Source: an uncultured Verrucomicrobium sp. (GTDB lineage Bacteria; Verrucomicrobiota; Verrucomicrobiia; Methylacidiphilales; GAS474). From it: a stretch of DNA of 7,254 bases. A program made the position numbers and the translations under genes. The stretch spans positions 1 to 7,254 of the forward strand of contig CAISZB010000112.1 in NCBI GenBank assembly GCA_903889845.1. The letters are read 5' to 3'. A model generated the notes under the pieces. That model saw only the letters and a program-made list of their open reading frames with translations. It did not search any database and was not told where the DNA came from. Each line of letters opens with the position of its first letter. Position 1 is the stretch's first letter. Shown piece by piece: positions 1 through 7,254 of the stretch.

Positions 1-77
1 AGGTTCTCCCTCGGTGTTGCTCGCTCCTGATGTGTGTTCCACACACACGGCGTCGCTCGCGCCTTGATGGAGAACCT
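1..77. repeat. Nested inverted repeat at the left edge
   Basis: AGGTTCTCC at 1-9 is the exact reverse complement of GGAGAACCT at 69-77. Between them, TGTGTGT (31-37) and ACACACA (41-47) form a perfect 7-bp stem around a 3-base loop. Both pairs share the same centre, position 39. The stretch also holds an imperfect direct repeat: 12-32 and 48-69 agree at 18 of 21 aligned bases with one inserted T, and each copy ends in TGATG. The apparent lptD start codon (30-32) lies beside the inner hairpin. In RNA this could fold into a structure that masks the start. No T-run follows, so it does not look like an intrinsic terminator. The symmetry is directly visible; any function is inference, and the element may extend left of the window. 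Confidence 0.45.
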
Positions 78-2390
78 TTTCGAGCCAACGCGGCCCGGCG
101 GAATTGGTGGAGAGACCCTTTGCCGATCCTCTGCGCCGTCGGGCTATGCCTTGGCTTCGCGTCTTTTCGTGTGCCGGCACTGGCCCAAGACGCGGGGGTC
201 GGTCCCGTCGCGCCTCCCTTGCCTTCCGGCTCCGATGCCGCCAGCCCGCTAATCCCCTCCACCGGCAGCGGCACCCCGATGGAAATCACGGCCGATGGGG
301 AGACGAATTTCGTCGCCGGGATGGCGACGGCGAGCGTCAACGTCATCGTCCGATACGGTGGCGATCTCCTTTATGCCGATCAGGTTATCTTCGACGCAAA
401 GACGAAGACGGCGATCGCTTCCGGGAACGTCCGCATCTACACCGGACCCCGTCTCTACCGGGGTGACCACGTCACCTACAACTTCGAGACCCATGCGGTG
501 ACCTCGACCGATTTTGCCCTGGCCTCCTTTCCCGTCTTCGGCGCGGGGAAGAGCGTCACCTCCCCCGACGCGAACCATTACCAGATCACCAACGGCTTCG
601 TGACGACGGAGAACCGGACGAACCCGGGCTTCCGGATCAAGGCCCATACGATCGAGATTTACCCGAATGACCATGTCGTCCTGAAGAACGTCGTCTTCTT
701 CGTCGGCGACGTGCCGGTGATGTGGATGCCCTACTTCTACCAGGACCTCCAGGCGAACGACACCACGGTCAGCCTCCGCGCCGGGACCAATTCCCGCTTC
801 GGCGTCGAGGCGCTGACGACGGTCAACTGGCGCGTGAACAAGGACCTCCAGGTCGCCTTCCACGAGGATTACCGCTCCCGCCGGGGCGAGGCGGGCGGCG
901 TCGACTTCCACTTCAAGCCGATGAAGGACAGTTCCGGCTTCTTCCGCGCCTACGAGGTGAACGACGACGGATCGACCGAGAACCCGACCGTCCTCCCCCG
1001 CACCCCCATCGGGAAGGACCGCTACCTCTTCGCCCTCCAGCAGATCTTCCCCGTCTCCGACGGGCTGACCGGGAAGATGAACCTCAACGTCTGGAGCGAT
1101 CCCTACATCGTCGAGGACTTCTTCCGCGCCCAGGCGGGGGCCGAGCGGATGCCCGACAACACGATCGAGTTCACCCAGTGGACGCCCGACTTCGAGATTT
1201 CCGCCCTGGGCCGCGTCCAGCCGAACCGCTTCTTCGACTCGGTCGAGCGGGCCCCCGAGGTGAAGCTGGAGACGAAGCCGCTCCACCTCTTCGGCAGCCC
1301 CGTCGAGTATCAGAGCGAGTCGAGCCTCGTCAACTTCCAGCAGTATTACTCGAACCAGACCTACTACGGCGCCTCCCGGCCGAAGGCCTACAGCGCCTAC
1401 CGGTGGGATACCTACCACCAGTTCCTGATGCCGCAGCAGTACTTCGGCTGGCTCAACTCGACCCCCCACGTCGGCTTCCGGGGGACGGAGTGGAACAACG
1501 ACAACAGCGCGATCGCGGGCGGCCGCAACCAGGCCGTGTCGCGCGGCGTCTTCGATGCGGGGGAGGACCTCTCCTTCAAGCTCTCGCAGACCTGGGGCGA
1601 CCTCAAGGTCCCCGCCCTGGGCATCGACGGCCTGCGCCACGTTGCCGAGCCCTACGTGAACGCCGAGGCGATCCTCCCCACCGCCGGGCGCGACCTCGTC
1701 CGCGGCTTCGACACCCGGGAGGGGAACACCTGGGCCAATCCGATCGGCTTCCCCGGCTGGAACTCGGTCGACTCCATCGACCGCCAGTTCGTGATCCGGG
1801 AGGGGGTGCGGAACAAGATCCAGACGAAGCGGGACGGGAAGAACTGGGACCTCTTCGATTGGGACGTCTACACCGACGTCAACCTGACGCGCCACTACGA
1901 CGAGGAGCAGATCCTCCGCAACGACACCCTCAGCCATATCTACAGCGACGCCACGATCCGCCCCTTCCCGTGGCTCCACCTCGACTCCCGTGACGCCATC
2001 GACACGCAGGGGAACAGCTACGCCACGTACGATCACAGCCTCTCCTGGCAGCCCGACCGCTCCTACGAGTTCACCGTCGGGGACCGCCTGGTCCAGAACG
2101 TCGCCCTGCTCGACATCTACGGCCTCCCGATCCAGGACTCGAACAACATCTACCTGAAAAACTTCTGGCGGATGAACGAGCACTGGCAGTTCCAGACGTT
2201 CCACGCCTTCGACACGTCGGACAACCATCTCAGCGAGCAGGACTACACCGTCTTCCGCGACCTCTCCTCCTGGCAGGTCGCCCTCACGTTCGGGGAGCGG
2301 AACAACCGCGGTAGCGTGAGCGACCAGTTCGTCTTCCTGAGCTTCACCCTGAAGGCCTTCCCGAACGCCACGGTCAAGGTCTCCGAATGA
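30..2390 (+). CDS. lptD: LPS-assembly outer membrane protein LptD (OstA/Imp family)
   Basis: In this family LptD is the outer-membrane barrel that, with the lipoprotein LptE, inserts LPS arriving over the periplasmic Lpt bridge into the outer leaflet. The 786-residue product has a basic N-terminus, a hydrophobic stretch at about 31-50 and a likely signal-peptidase site ALA|QD after residue 52. A Pro/Ser-rich linker follows (about 58-82), then an OstA/LptA-like beta-jellyroll from about 84 to 165, starting MEITADG. The rest is an aromatic-rich barrel with recognisable LptD blocks: APEVKLE at 408-414 followed by an ESSLVNF block, and RHVAEP at 536-541. The last strand, near FLSFTLKAF, is followed by a short tail PNATVKVSE, so the usual terminal aromatic is internal. 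After the signal peptide there is no cysteine. Length matches the family. The start is uncertain: ATG 30 lacks a Shine-Dalgarno site, gives a long n-region, and the frame stays open to the window edge. TTG 120 behind GGAGAG is an alternative but would remove the basic residues. The gene identity is firm; the start is not. Confidence 0.87.
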   Translation: MCVPHTRRRSRLDGEPFRANAARRNWWRDPLPILCAVGLCLGFASFRVPALAQDAGVGPVAPPLPSGSDAASPLIPSTGSGTPMEITADGETNFVAGMATASVNVIVRYGGDLLYADQVIFDAKTKTAIASGNVRIYTGPRLYRGDHVTYNFETHAVTSTDFALASFPVFGAGKSVTSPDANHYQITNGFVTTENRTNPGFRIKAHTIEIYPNDHVVLKNVVFFVGDVPVMWMPYFYQDLQANDTTVSLRAGTNSRFGVEALTTVNWRVNKDLQVAFHEDYRSRRGEAGGVDFHFKPMKDSSGFFRAYEVNDDGSTENPTVLPRTPIGKDRYLFALQQIFPVSDGLTGKMNLNVWSDPYIVEDFFRAQAGAERMPDNTIEFTQWTPDFEISALGRVQPNRFFDSVERAPEVKLETKPLHLFGSPVEYQSESSLVNFQQYYSNQTYYGASRPKAYSAYRWDTYHQFLMPQQYFGWLNSTPHVGFRGTEWNNDNSAIAGGRNQAVSRGVFDAGEDLSFKLSQTWGDLKVPALGIDGLRHVAEPYVNAEAILPTAGRDLVRGFDTREGNTWANPIGFPGWNSVDSIDRQFVIREGVRNKIQTKRDGKNWDLFDWDVYTDVNLTRHYDEEQILRNDTLSHIYSDATIRPFPWLHLDSRDAIDTQGNSYATYDHSLSWQPDRSYEFTVGDRLVQNVALLDIYGLPIQDSNNIYLKNFWRMNEHWQFQTFHAFDTSDNHLSEQDYTVFRDLSSWQVALTFGERNNRGSVSDQFVFLSFTLKAFPNATVKVSE

Positions 2391-2510
2391 GTGGCGTGGC
2401 GGTATGAAGTCAGCGGCAAAATAGCCTCCCTGGGTCGGAATAACGCTTTTCAGAAACCCATTTTCCTCGCAAACTCCCCCTTTTTCGCCCTTACTCCCTC
2501 CCTGCAATTT
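2391..2510 (+). other. lptD-ugd intergenic leader with pyrimidine tract
   Basis: This is the longest gap in the window and is visibly richer in A and T than the genes beside it. Its most distinctive part is 2474-2503, where 28 of 30 bases are pyrimidines, ending seven bases before the ugd ATG. No Shine-Dalgarno site is present. A 5-bp match (TGGGT near 2434 with ACCCA near 2457) is too weak and lacks a T-run, so I do not call a terminator. I found no convincing -35/-10 pair. As the largest gap, it is the most likely place for a promoter serving ugd and the genes after it, but that is inference. Confidence 0.4.
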
Positions 2511-3803
2511 ATGAAGTTAGCCATCATTGGTTCCGGTTACGTTGGCCTGACGACCGGCACCTGCTTCGCCGAAGTGGGCCACGAAGTCATCTGCGTCGAC
2601 AATGACGAGAAAAAAGTCGCCTCCCTCCGCTCCGGCAAGATTCCGATCTACGAGCCCGGCCTGGAGGAGATGATCGTCCGCAACGTCGCCTCCGGGCGGC
2701 TGAAGTTCACCACCTCGATCAAGGAGGGGGTGGAGAACTCCCTCGTCGTCTTCATCGCCGTCCCGACGCCGCCCCAGCCCGATGGCAGCGTCGATCTCAG
2801 CTTCGTCGAGAAGGTGGCCCGGGAGATCGCCGGGGTCATCAAGGATTACCGCGTCATCGTCGACAAGAGCACTGTCCCCGTGAAGACCGGGGAGAAGGTG
2901 CGCCAGACCATCTCCCGCTATAACTCGGGCGGCGTCGAGTTCGACGTCGTCAGCAATCCCGAGTTCCTCCGCGAAGGCTCCGCCGTGGCCGACCTGATGA
3001 AGCCCGACCGCGTCGTCGTCGGCGCCGACACGGAGAAGGCCGCGCAGATCATGCGCGAGGTCTACACCCCCTTCAACGCCCCGATCCTGACGACCGACCT
3101 CAACTCGGCCGAGTTGATCAAGCACGCGGCGAACAGCTTCCTGGCCCTGAAGATCTCCTACATCAACGCCCTCTCCCGCATCTGCGAGGCCTCCGGCGCG
3201 AATGTCGAGATGGTCGCCGAGGGGATGGGGGCCGATCACCGGATCGGCCGCGCCTTCCTCAACGCGGGGATCGGCTACGGCGGCTCCTGCTTCCCGAAGG
3301 ACCTCTCCGCCTTCATCCGTATCTCCGAGGACCTGGGCTACGAGTTCGCCCTCCTGAAGGAGGTCTCCCGGATCAACGGCGACCAGCGCGACCACTTCGT
3401 GAAGCAGATCCGGGACAGCCTCTGGGTCTTCCGCGAGAAGCGCGTCGGCCTCCTCGGCCTCGCCTTCAAGGGGAACACCGACGACGTCCGCAACAGCGTC
3501 GCGATGGAACTGGCCGAGATCTTCCTGAAGGAAGGCGCCCACGTCGTCGCCTACGACCCCCAGGGGGCCGAGAAGGCGAAGGGCCTGGAGCCCCGCCTGG
3601 AGATCGTCTCCCGCGGCGAGGACGTCGCCGAGAAGGCCGACGTCATCGTCGTCGCGACGGAGTGGAAGGAATTCCGCGACCTCGACTGGGCCTCGATGCG
3701 CAAGCGCGCCCTCAGCAACCTCCTCTTCGACGGCCGCAACCTCCTCGATCCCGAGAAGGTCCGCGCCCTCGGTTTCGAATACCACAGCATCGGCCGCCGC
3801 TAA
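2511..3803 (+). CDS. ugd: UDP-glucose 6-dehydrogenase
   Basis: Ugd oxidises UDP-glucose twice with NAD+ to give UDP-glucuronate, a cytosolic precursor for capsule, exopolysaccharide and LPS sugars. The 430-residue product shows the whole family layout: a Rossmann NAD motif GSGYVG at 7-12, VPTPP at 84-88, a DKSTVPVKTG block at 118-127, NPEFLREG at 149-156, the substrate helix ELIKHAANSF with Lys204, and the active-site loop GYGGSCFPKD at 255-264 with catalytic Cys260. A second Rossmann-like domain follows, with LAFKGNTDDVRNS at 318-330. Length is normal. The start at 2511 places the NAD motif seven residues in, as in homologues; an in-frame GTG at 2391 would add 40 unrelated residues. No Shine-Dalgarno site precedes it. 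Sister enzymes acting on GDP-mannose or UDP-ManNAc share the fold; the active-site loop and second-domain motif favour UDP-glucose. purA follows after 18 bases, suggesting cotranscription. Confidence 0.94.
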   Translation: MKLAIIGSGYVGLTTGTCFAEVGHEVICVDNDEKKVASLRSGKIPIYEPGLEEMIVRNVASGRLKFTTSIKEGVENSLVVFIAVPTPPQPDGSVDLSFVEKVAREIAGVIKDYRVIVDKSTVPVKTGEKVRQTISRYNSGGVEFDVVSNPEFLREGSAVADLMKPDRVVVGADTEKAAQIMREVYTPFNAPILTTDLNSAELIKHAANSFLALKISYINALSRICEASGANVEMVAEGMGADHRIGRAFLNAGIGYGGSCFPKDLSAFIRISEDLGYEFALLKEVSRINGDQRDHFVKQIRDSLWVFREKRVGLLGLAFKGNTDDVRNSVAMELAEIFLKEGAHVVAYDPQGAEKAKGLEPRLEIVSRGEDVAEKADVIVVATEWKEFRDLDWASMRKRALSNLLFDGRNLLDPEKVRALGFEYHSIGRR

Positions 3804-5087
<1,284 letters not shown>

Positions 5088-5119
5088 TTCGTCCGACCAT
5101 CCAGGCTCGGCTTTTCCCC

Positions 5120-5839
5120 ATGGCCACCCCATCCGGAACGAGCAAGATTCCCCGGCACGTTGCCCTCATCATGGACGGCAACGGCCGGTGGGCCCGTTCC
5201 CGGAAGATGCTCCGCGCGATGGGGCACCGGGAGGGGATCGAGTCGGTCCGGGAGATCGTCCGTGTCGCGGGGGAAGTCGGGGTCGGGTTCATCACGCTCT
5301 ACGCCTTCTCTGTCGAGAACTGGCAGCGTCCCGCCGCCGAGGTGGCGACGTTGATGCGGTTCCTGGAGATGTTTCTCAAAGGGGAGATCCCCGAACTCAA
5401 CAAGAACAACGTCCGCCTCCGGGCCATCGGCCGCTTGAGCGACCTGCCGAAGCGGGTCCGCGACCAGCTCGACCGGAGCATCGAGGCGACGAGCCAGAAC
5501 ACCGGCGTCACCCTCATCCTGGCGCTGAGCTACGGGGCGCGGGTCGAGATCGTCGAGGCCGTCCGCGCCCTGGCCGCCGAGGCGAAGTCGGGCCTCGTCG
5601 ATCCGGCGAGGATCGACGAGAAGGCGATCTCCGCCCACCTCTACACCCACGAGTACCCCGATCCCGACCTCCTCATCCGAACCAGCGGGGAGATGCGCCT
5701 CTCCAATTTCCTCCTCTGGCAGCTCTCCTACACGGAGATCTACGTGACGAAGACGCTGTGGCCCGATTTCCGCCGGACGGAGTTCCTTGCCGCCCTCGAC
5801 GATTATGCAGGGAGACAACGGCGCTTCGGTAAGGTATAG
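5120..5839 (+). CDS. uppS: Undecaprenyl diphosphate synthase (cis-prenyltransferase)
   Basis: UppS extends farnesyl diphosphate with isopentenyl diphosphate in cis to give the C55 carrier lipid for peptidoglycan, O-antigen and other surface polymers, acting at the inner face of the membrane. The 239-residue product carries all the family's regions in order: HVALIMDGNGRWA at 13-25 with metal-binding Asp19, GHREG at 35-39, FSVENWQRP at 63-71, ALSYGARVEIV at 135-145, and the last signature IRTSGEMRLSNFLLW at 186-200. Residues matching E. coli Arg194, Arg200, Ser202 and Glu213 are Arg187, Arg193, Ser195 and Glu206. WPDF follows at 214-217. Many homologues read NYGGR where this has SYGAR, a variation I regard as within the family. 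Chain length cannot be read from sequence with certainty, so a shorter or longer polyprenyl product is possible. The frame is open back into purA, but conserved sequence begins only after ATG 5120. Nine pyrimidines, and no Shine-Dalgarno site, sit directly before it. Confidence 0.96.
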   Translation: MATPSGTSKIPRHVALIMDGNGRWARSRKMLRAMGHREGIESVREIVRVAGEVGVGFITLYAFSVENWQRPAAEVATLMRFLEMFLKGEIPELNKNNVRLRAIGRLSDLPKRVRDQLDRSIEATSQNTGVTLILALSYGARVEIVEAVRALAAEAKSGLVDPARIDEKAISAHLYTHEYPDPDLLIRTSGEMRLSNFLLWQLSYTEIYVTKTLWPDFRRTEFLAALDDYAGRQRRFGKV

Positions 5840-5840
5840 G

Positions 5841-5860
5841 GTGCTTTAAGTCTTAAACAC
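5841..5860. promoter_or_regulatory. AT-rich palindrome between uppS and cdsA
   Basis: TTTAAGTCTTAAA at 5845-5857 is a perfect 13-base palindrome around a central T. It is flanked by GTG at 5841-5843 and CAC at 5858-5860, so the symmetry continues outward if one unpaired C (5844) is allowed. It begins one base after the uppS stop and ends four bases before the cdsA ATG. It stands out as AT-rich in a GC-rich region. It could be an operator for a dimeric regulator, or an RNA hairpin of about eight pairs controlling access to the cdsA start. No T-run follows, so it is not a standard terminator. Function is inference. Confidence 0.4.
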
Positions 5861-5864
5861 CTGC

Positions 5865-6740
5865 ATGGCCGTCACCCGCTCCGTCCTCCTCCGCCGCGGC
5901 ATCTCGACCCTCCTTCTTTGGGGCGTCGTCCTCTGGATTCTCCTCTCCGGCTCGAAGTTCTGGCCGATGGTCCTCCTCTCCGTCTTCGGTCTGTTGGCCC
6001 AGTGGGAGTTCTACCTCATCCAGCGGGAGAAGAAGCTGCGCGTCTTCAAGAAATGGGGCGTCTTCTGCGGGTTCCTCCTCTACCTGGGCTGCGGGATCAT
6101 CCTGATCGGCGCGCCCCGCTACATCGCCCGGATCGACCTCCTGGAGCAGGCGATCTTCGTCCTCCTGACGATGGGCGTCCTGATCCGCCTCGTCCTCTCG
6201 AAGGAGACGATCGAGACCCCGGTCGTCACCGTCGCGCTGACCCTCCTCGGGTTCTTCTACATTCCGTTCCTCTTCACCTTCTTCGCCCGGCTCGCCTTCT
6301 GGCCGGGGGCCGATTACCAGACCAGCTTCGTCCTCTTCTACCTCCTGGCGGTGACGAAGTTCTGCGACGCCGGGGCCTTCGCCGTCGGCAGCTTCGCGGG
6401 GCGGCACAAGCTCATCCCTCGGATCAGCCCGGGCAAGACCTGGGAGGGGTTCGCAGGCGGGGTCGTCATCTCCGTCGCGGTCAGCATCCTGCTCATCCAT
6501 TATTTTCCTCAGGGCCTCCCCGGCTTCGGCCTGTGGGACGCGGTTTGCCTGGGCGGCCTTTTGGCCCTGGCCAGCGTCGTCGGCGATCTGGCCGAGTCGG
6601 TCGTGAAGCGGGATGCCCAGATCAAGGACTCGGGCCGCTTCATCCCCGGCATCGGCGGAGCCCTCGACCTGATCGACAGCATCCTCTTCACCGCCCCGGT
6701 CTTCTACTTCTACGTCCAGTTCCGCATCGGATTCGCCTAG
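5865..6740 (+). CDS. cdsA: Phosphatidate cytidylyltransferase (CDP-diglyceride synthase)
   Basis: CdsA is an inner-membrane enzyme that joins CTP and phosphatidic acid to give CDP-diacylglycerol, the source of phosphatidylglycerol, cardiolipin and phosphatidylethanolamine. The 291-residue product is very hydrophobic, with about eight likely membrane segments (roughly 14-29, 33-50, 66-83, 93-112, 118-140, 152-166, 195-213, 224-242) and a last one near 272-290. The conserved C-terminal half includes TKFCDAGAF at 164-172, GRHKLIPRISPGKTWEG at 179-195, and the family signature from SVVKRD (245-250) through KDSG (254-257) to IPGIGGALDLIDS (260-272). The acidic residues Asp255, Asp268 and Asp271 are kept, but the usual His and Arg of the PGHGG and DRxD elements are Ile263 and Leu269. 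The gene lies between uppS and dxr as in many bacteria, which supports the assignment. ATG 5865 begins a normal-length protein; no Shine-Dalgarno site is present and the palindrome at 5841-5860 lies just upstream. Confidence 0.94.
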   Translation: MAVTRSVLLRRGISTLLLWGVVLWILLSGSKFWPMVLLSVFGLLAQWEFYLIQREKKLRVFKKWGVFCGFLLYLGCGIILIGAPRYIARIDLLEQAIFVLLTMGVLIRLVLSKETIETPVVTVALTLLGFFYIPFLFTFFARLAFWPGADYQTSFVLFYLLAVTKFCDAGAFAVGSFAGRHKLIPRISPGKTWEGFAGGVVISVAVSILLIHYFPQGLPGFGLWDAVCLGGLLALASVVGDLAESVVKRDAQIKDSGRFIPGIGGALDLIDSILFTAPVFYFYVQFRIGFA

Positions 6741-6788
6741 TATTCCGGCGCGATACCCGTAATCTGTAAGTCCCTATTTTTCATCATC

Positions 6789-7254
6789 ATGCGTAAAAAG
6801 GTTCTGATTCTCGGCTCGACCGGTTCGATCGGTCTGAGCGCCCTTAAGGTCGCCCGCGACCTGCCCGGCCGGATGGAGGTCGTCGGCCTGGCCGCCTTCA
6901 GGCAGGCGAAGGTGTTGGCGGAGCAGGCCCGGGAGTTCCGCCCGAAGGCCGTCGCCCTCTTCGACGAGGCCGGGTTGCCTGGCCTGAAGGCCGATCTGCC
7001 CGCCGGGACCGCCTGTTACGGCGGAGCCGAGGGCCTCATCAAGCTGGTCGAGACGACCGGGGCCGACATGGTCCTCGTCGCCATCGTCGGGACGCAGGGC
7101 CTCCATCCCGCCCTCGCCGCCATCGAGGCGGGGAAGGAACTGGCCGTCGCCAGCAAGGAAATCCTGGTCATGGCCGGGGCCATCGTCACCGAGGCGGCGA
7201 AGCGGAAGGGCGTTCCCATCCTCCCGGTCGATAGCGAGCACAACGCCATCTTCC
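6789..7254 (+). CDS. dxr: 1-deoxy-D-xylulose 5-phosphate reductoisomerase, N-terminal part (cut by window end)
   Basis: DXR rearranges and reduces 1-deoxy-D-xylulose 5-phosphate to MEP with NADPH and a divalent metal, the first committed step of the non-mevalonate isoprenoid pathway, in the cytosol. Only 155 complete codons are inside the window, about 40% of a typical 390-residue enzyme; the frame is open at the edge. The visible part has the NADPH motif GSTGSIG at 9-15, AIVGTQGLHPALAAIEAGK at 98-116, ASKEILV at 121-127 with Lys123 matching E. coli Lys125, and PVDSEHNAIF at 146-155 with metal ligands Asp148 and Glu150. Two variations are seen: FRQ at 37-39 where GRN or GKN is common, and SKE where NKE is common. 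The start gives the standard N-terminus. It has no Shine-Dalgarno site but follows a pyrimidine-rich stretch (6771-6782). The 48-base gap after cdsA shows no terminator. The gene supplies the pathway feeding UppS. Confidence 0.96.
   Translation, partial: MRKKVLILGSTGSIGLSALKVARDLPGRMEVVGLAAFRQAKVLAEQAREFRPKAVALFDEAGLPGLKADLPAGTACYGGAEGLIKLVETTGADMVLVAIVGTQGLHPALAAIEAGKELAVASKEILVMAGAIVTEAAKRKGVPILPVDSEHNAIF

Noticed and set aside
1..30. Tail of an upstream gene ending with TGA at 28-30
   Set aside because: Only nine codons are visible. All three forward frames are open from the left edge to at least position 27, so I cannot tell which, if any, is coding.
722..1993. 423-codon + strand frame inside lptD, very rich in Arg and Pro
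   Set aside because: It is an out-of-frame reading of the GC-rich LptD barrel region and resembles no protein family.
2432..2461. Possible terminator hairpin after lptD (TGGGT with ACCCA)
   Set aside because: The stem is only five pairs with a loop of about 20 bases, and no T-run follows immediately.
249..2507. 752-codon open frame on the minus strand across lptD
   Set aside because: Its sequence is a low-complexity mix rich in Val, Glu, Asp, Gly and Leu with no recognisable domain. It is opposite a clear LptD and is explained by the strong C/G third-position preference, which removes stop codons from the antisense frame.
2391..2510. 40-residue N-terminal extension of Ugd from a GTG directly after the lptD stop
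   Set aside because: Ugd proteins begin a few residues before the GxGxxG motif, which fits ATG 2511. The extension has no family similarity and its codons lack the C/G third-position bias.
5522..5554. UppS region III reading SYGAR instead of NYGGR
   Set aside because: Such variation is known to me in UppS homologues from several phyla and all metal- and substrate-binding residues are present, so I treat it as ordinary.

Overview
The window is a GC-rich stretch from a Gram-negative bacterium with every credible gene on the + strand. Its coding regions strongly prefer C or G at third codon positions. It holds five complete core genes and one truncated one: lptD, ugd, purA, uppS, cdsA and the start of dxr. 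An LptD homologue means an outer membrane with LPS or a similar glycolipid. Variant motifs in UppS, CdsA and DXR, and the absence of Shine-Dalgarno sequences, make me lean towards the Verrucomicrobiota or a wider PVC-group relative. That placement is a judgement from memory of family sequences, not a computed result.

Layout. Positions 1-77 carry a nested inverted repeat overlapping the apparent start of lptD (30-2390). A 120-base gap with a 30-nt pyrimidine tract follows, then ugd (2511-3803), UDP-glucose 6-dehydrogenase. After 18 bases comes purA (3822-5087), adenylosuccinate synthase, and after 32 bases uppS (5120-5839), undecaprenyl diphosphate synthase. A small AT-rich palindrome (5841-5860) fills most of the 25-base gap before cdsA (5865-6740), CDP-diglyceride synthase. 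After 48 bases dxr (6789 to the window end) begins and is cut by the edge at codon 155. No gene-free stretch exceeds 120 bases.

How the genes fit. uppS-cdsA-dxr is a widespread bacterial cluster. DXR commits carbon to the MEP isoprenoid pathway, UppS turns isoprenoid units into the lipid carrier for cell-wall and surface polysaccharides, and CdsA makes the activated precursor of phospholipids. LptD inserts LPS into the outer membrane, and Ugd makes UDP-glucuronate for surface sugars. The block is therefore an envelope-building set with one purine gene, purA, inside it. The short same-strand gaps suggest ugd to dxr is one transcription unit; whether lptD belongs to it is less clear.

I see no mobile element, CRISPR array, RNA gene, toxin or defence system, and nothing that amounts to a new multi-gene system. 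The points worth a second look are a LptD whose mature part has no cysteine, starts without Shine-Dalgarno sites, the repeat at the left edge, the palindrome before cdsA, and substitutions in signature motifs of CdsA, PurA and DXR.
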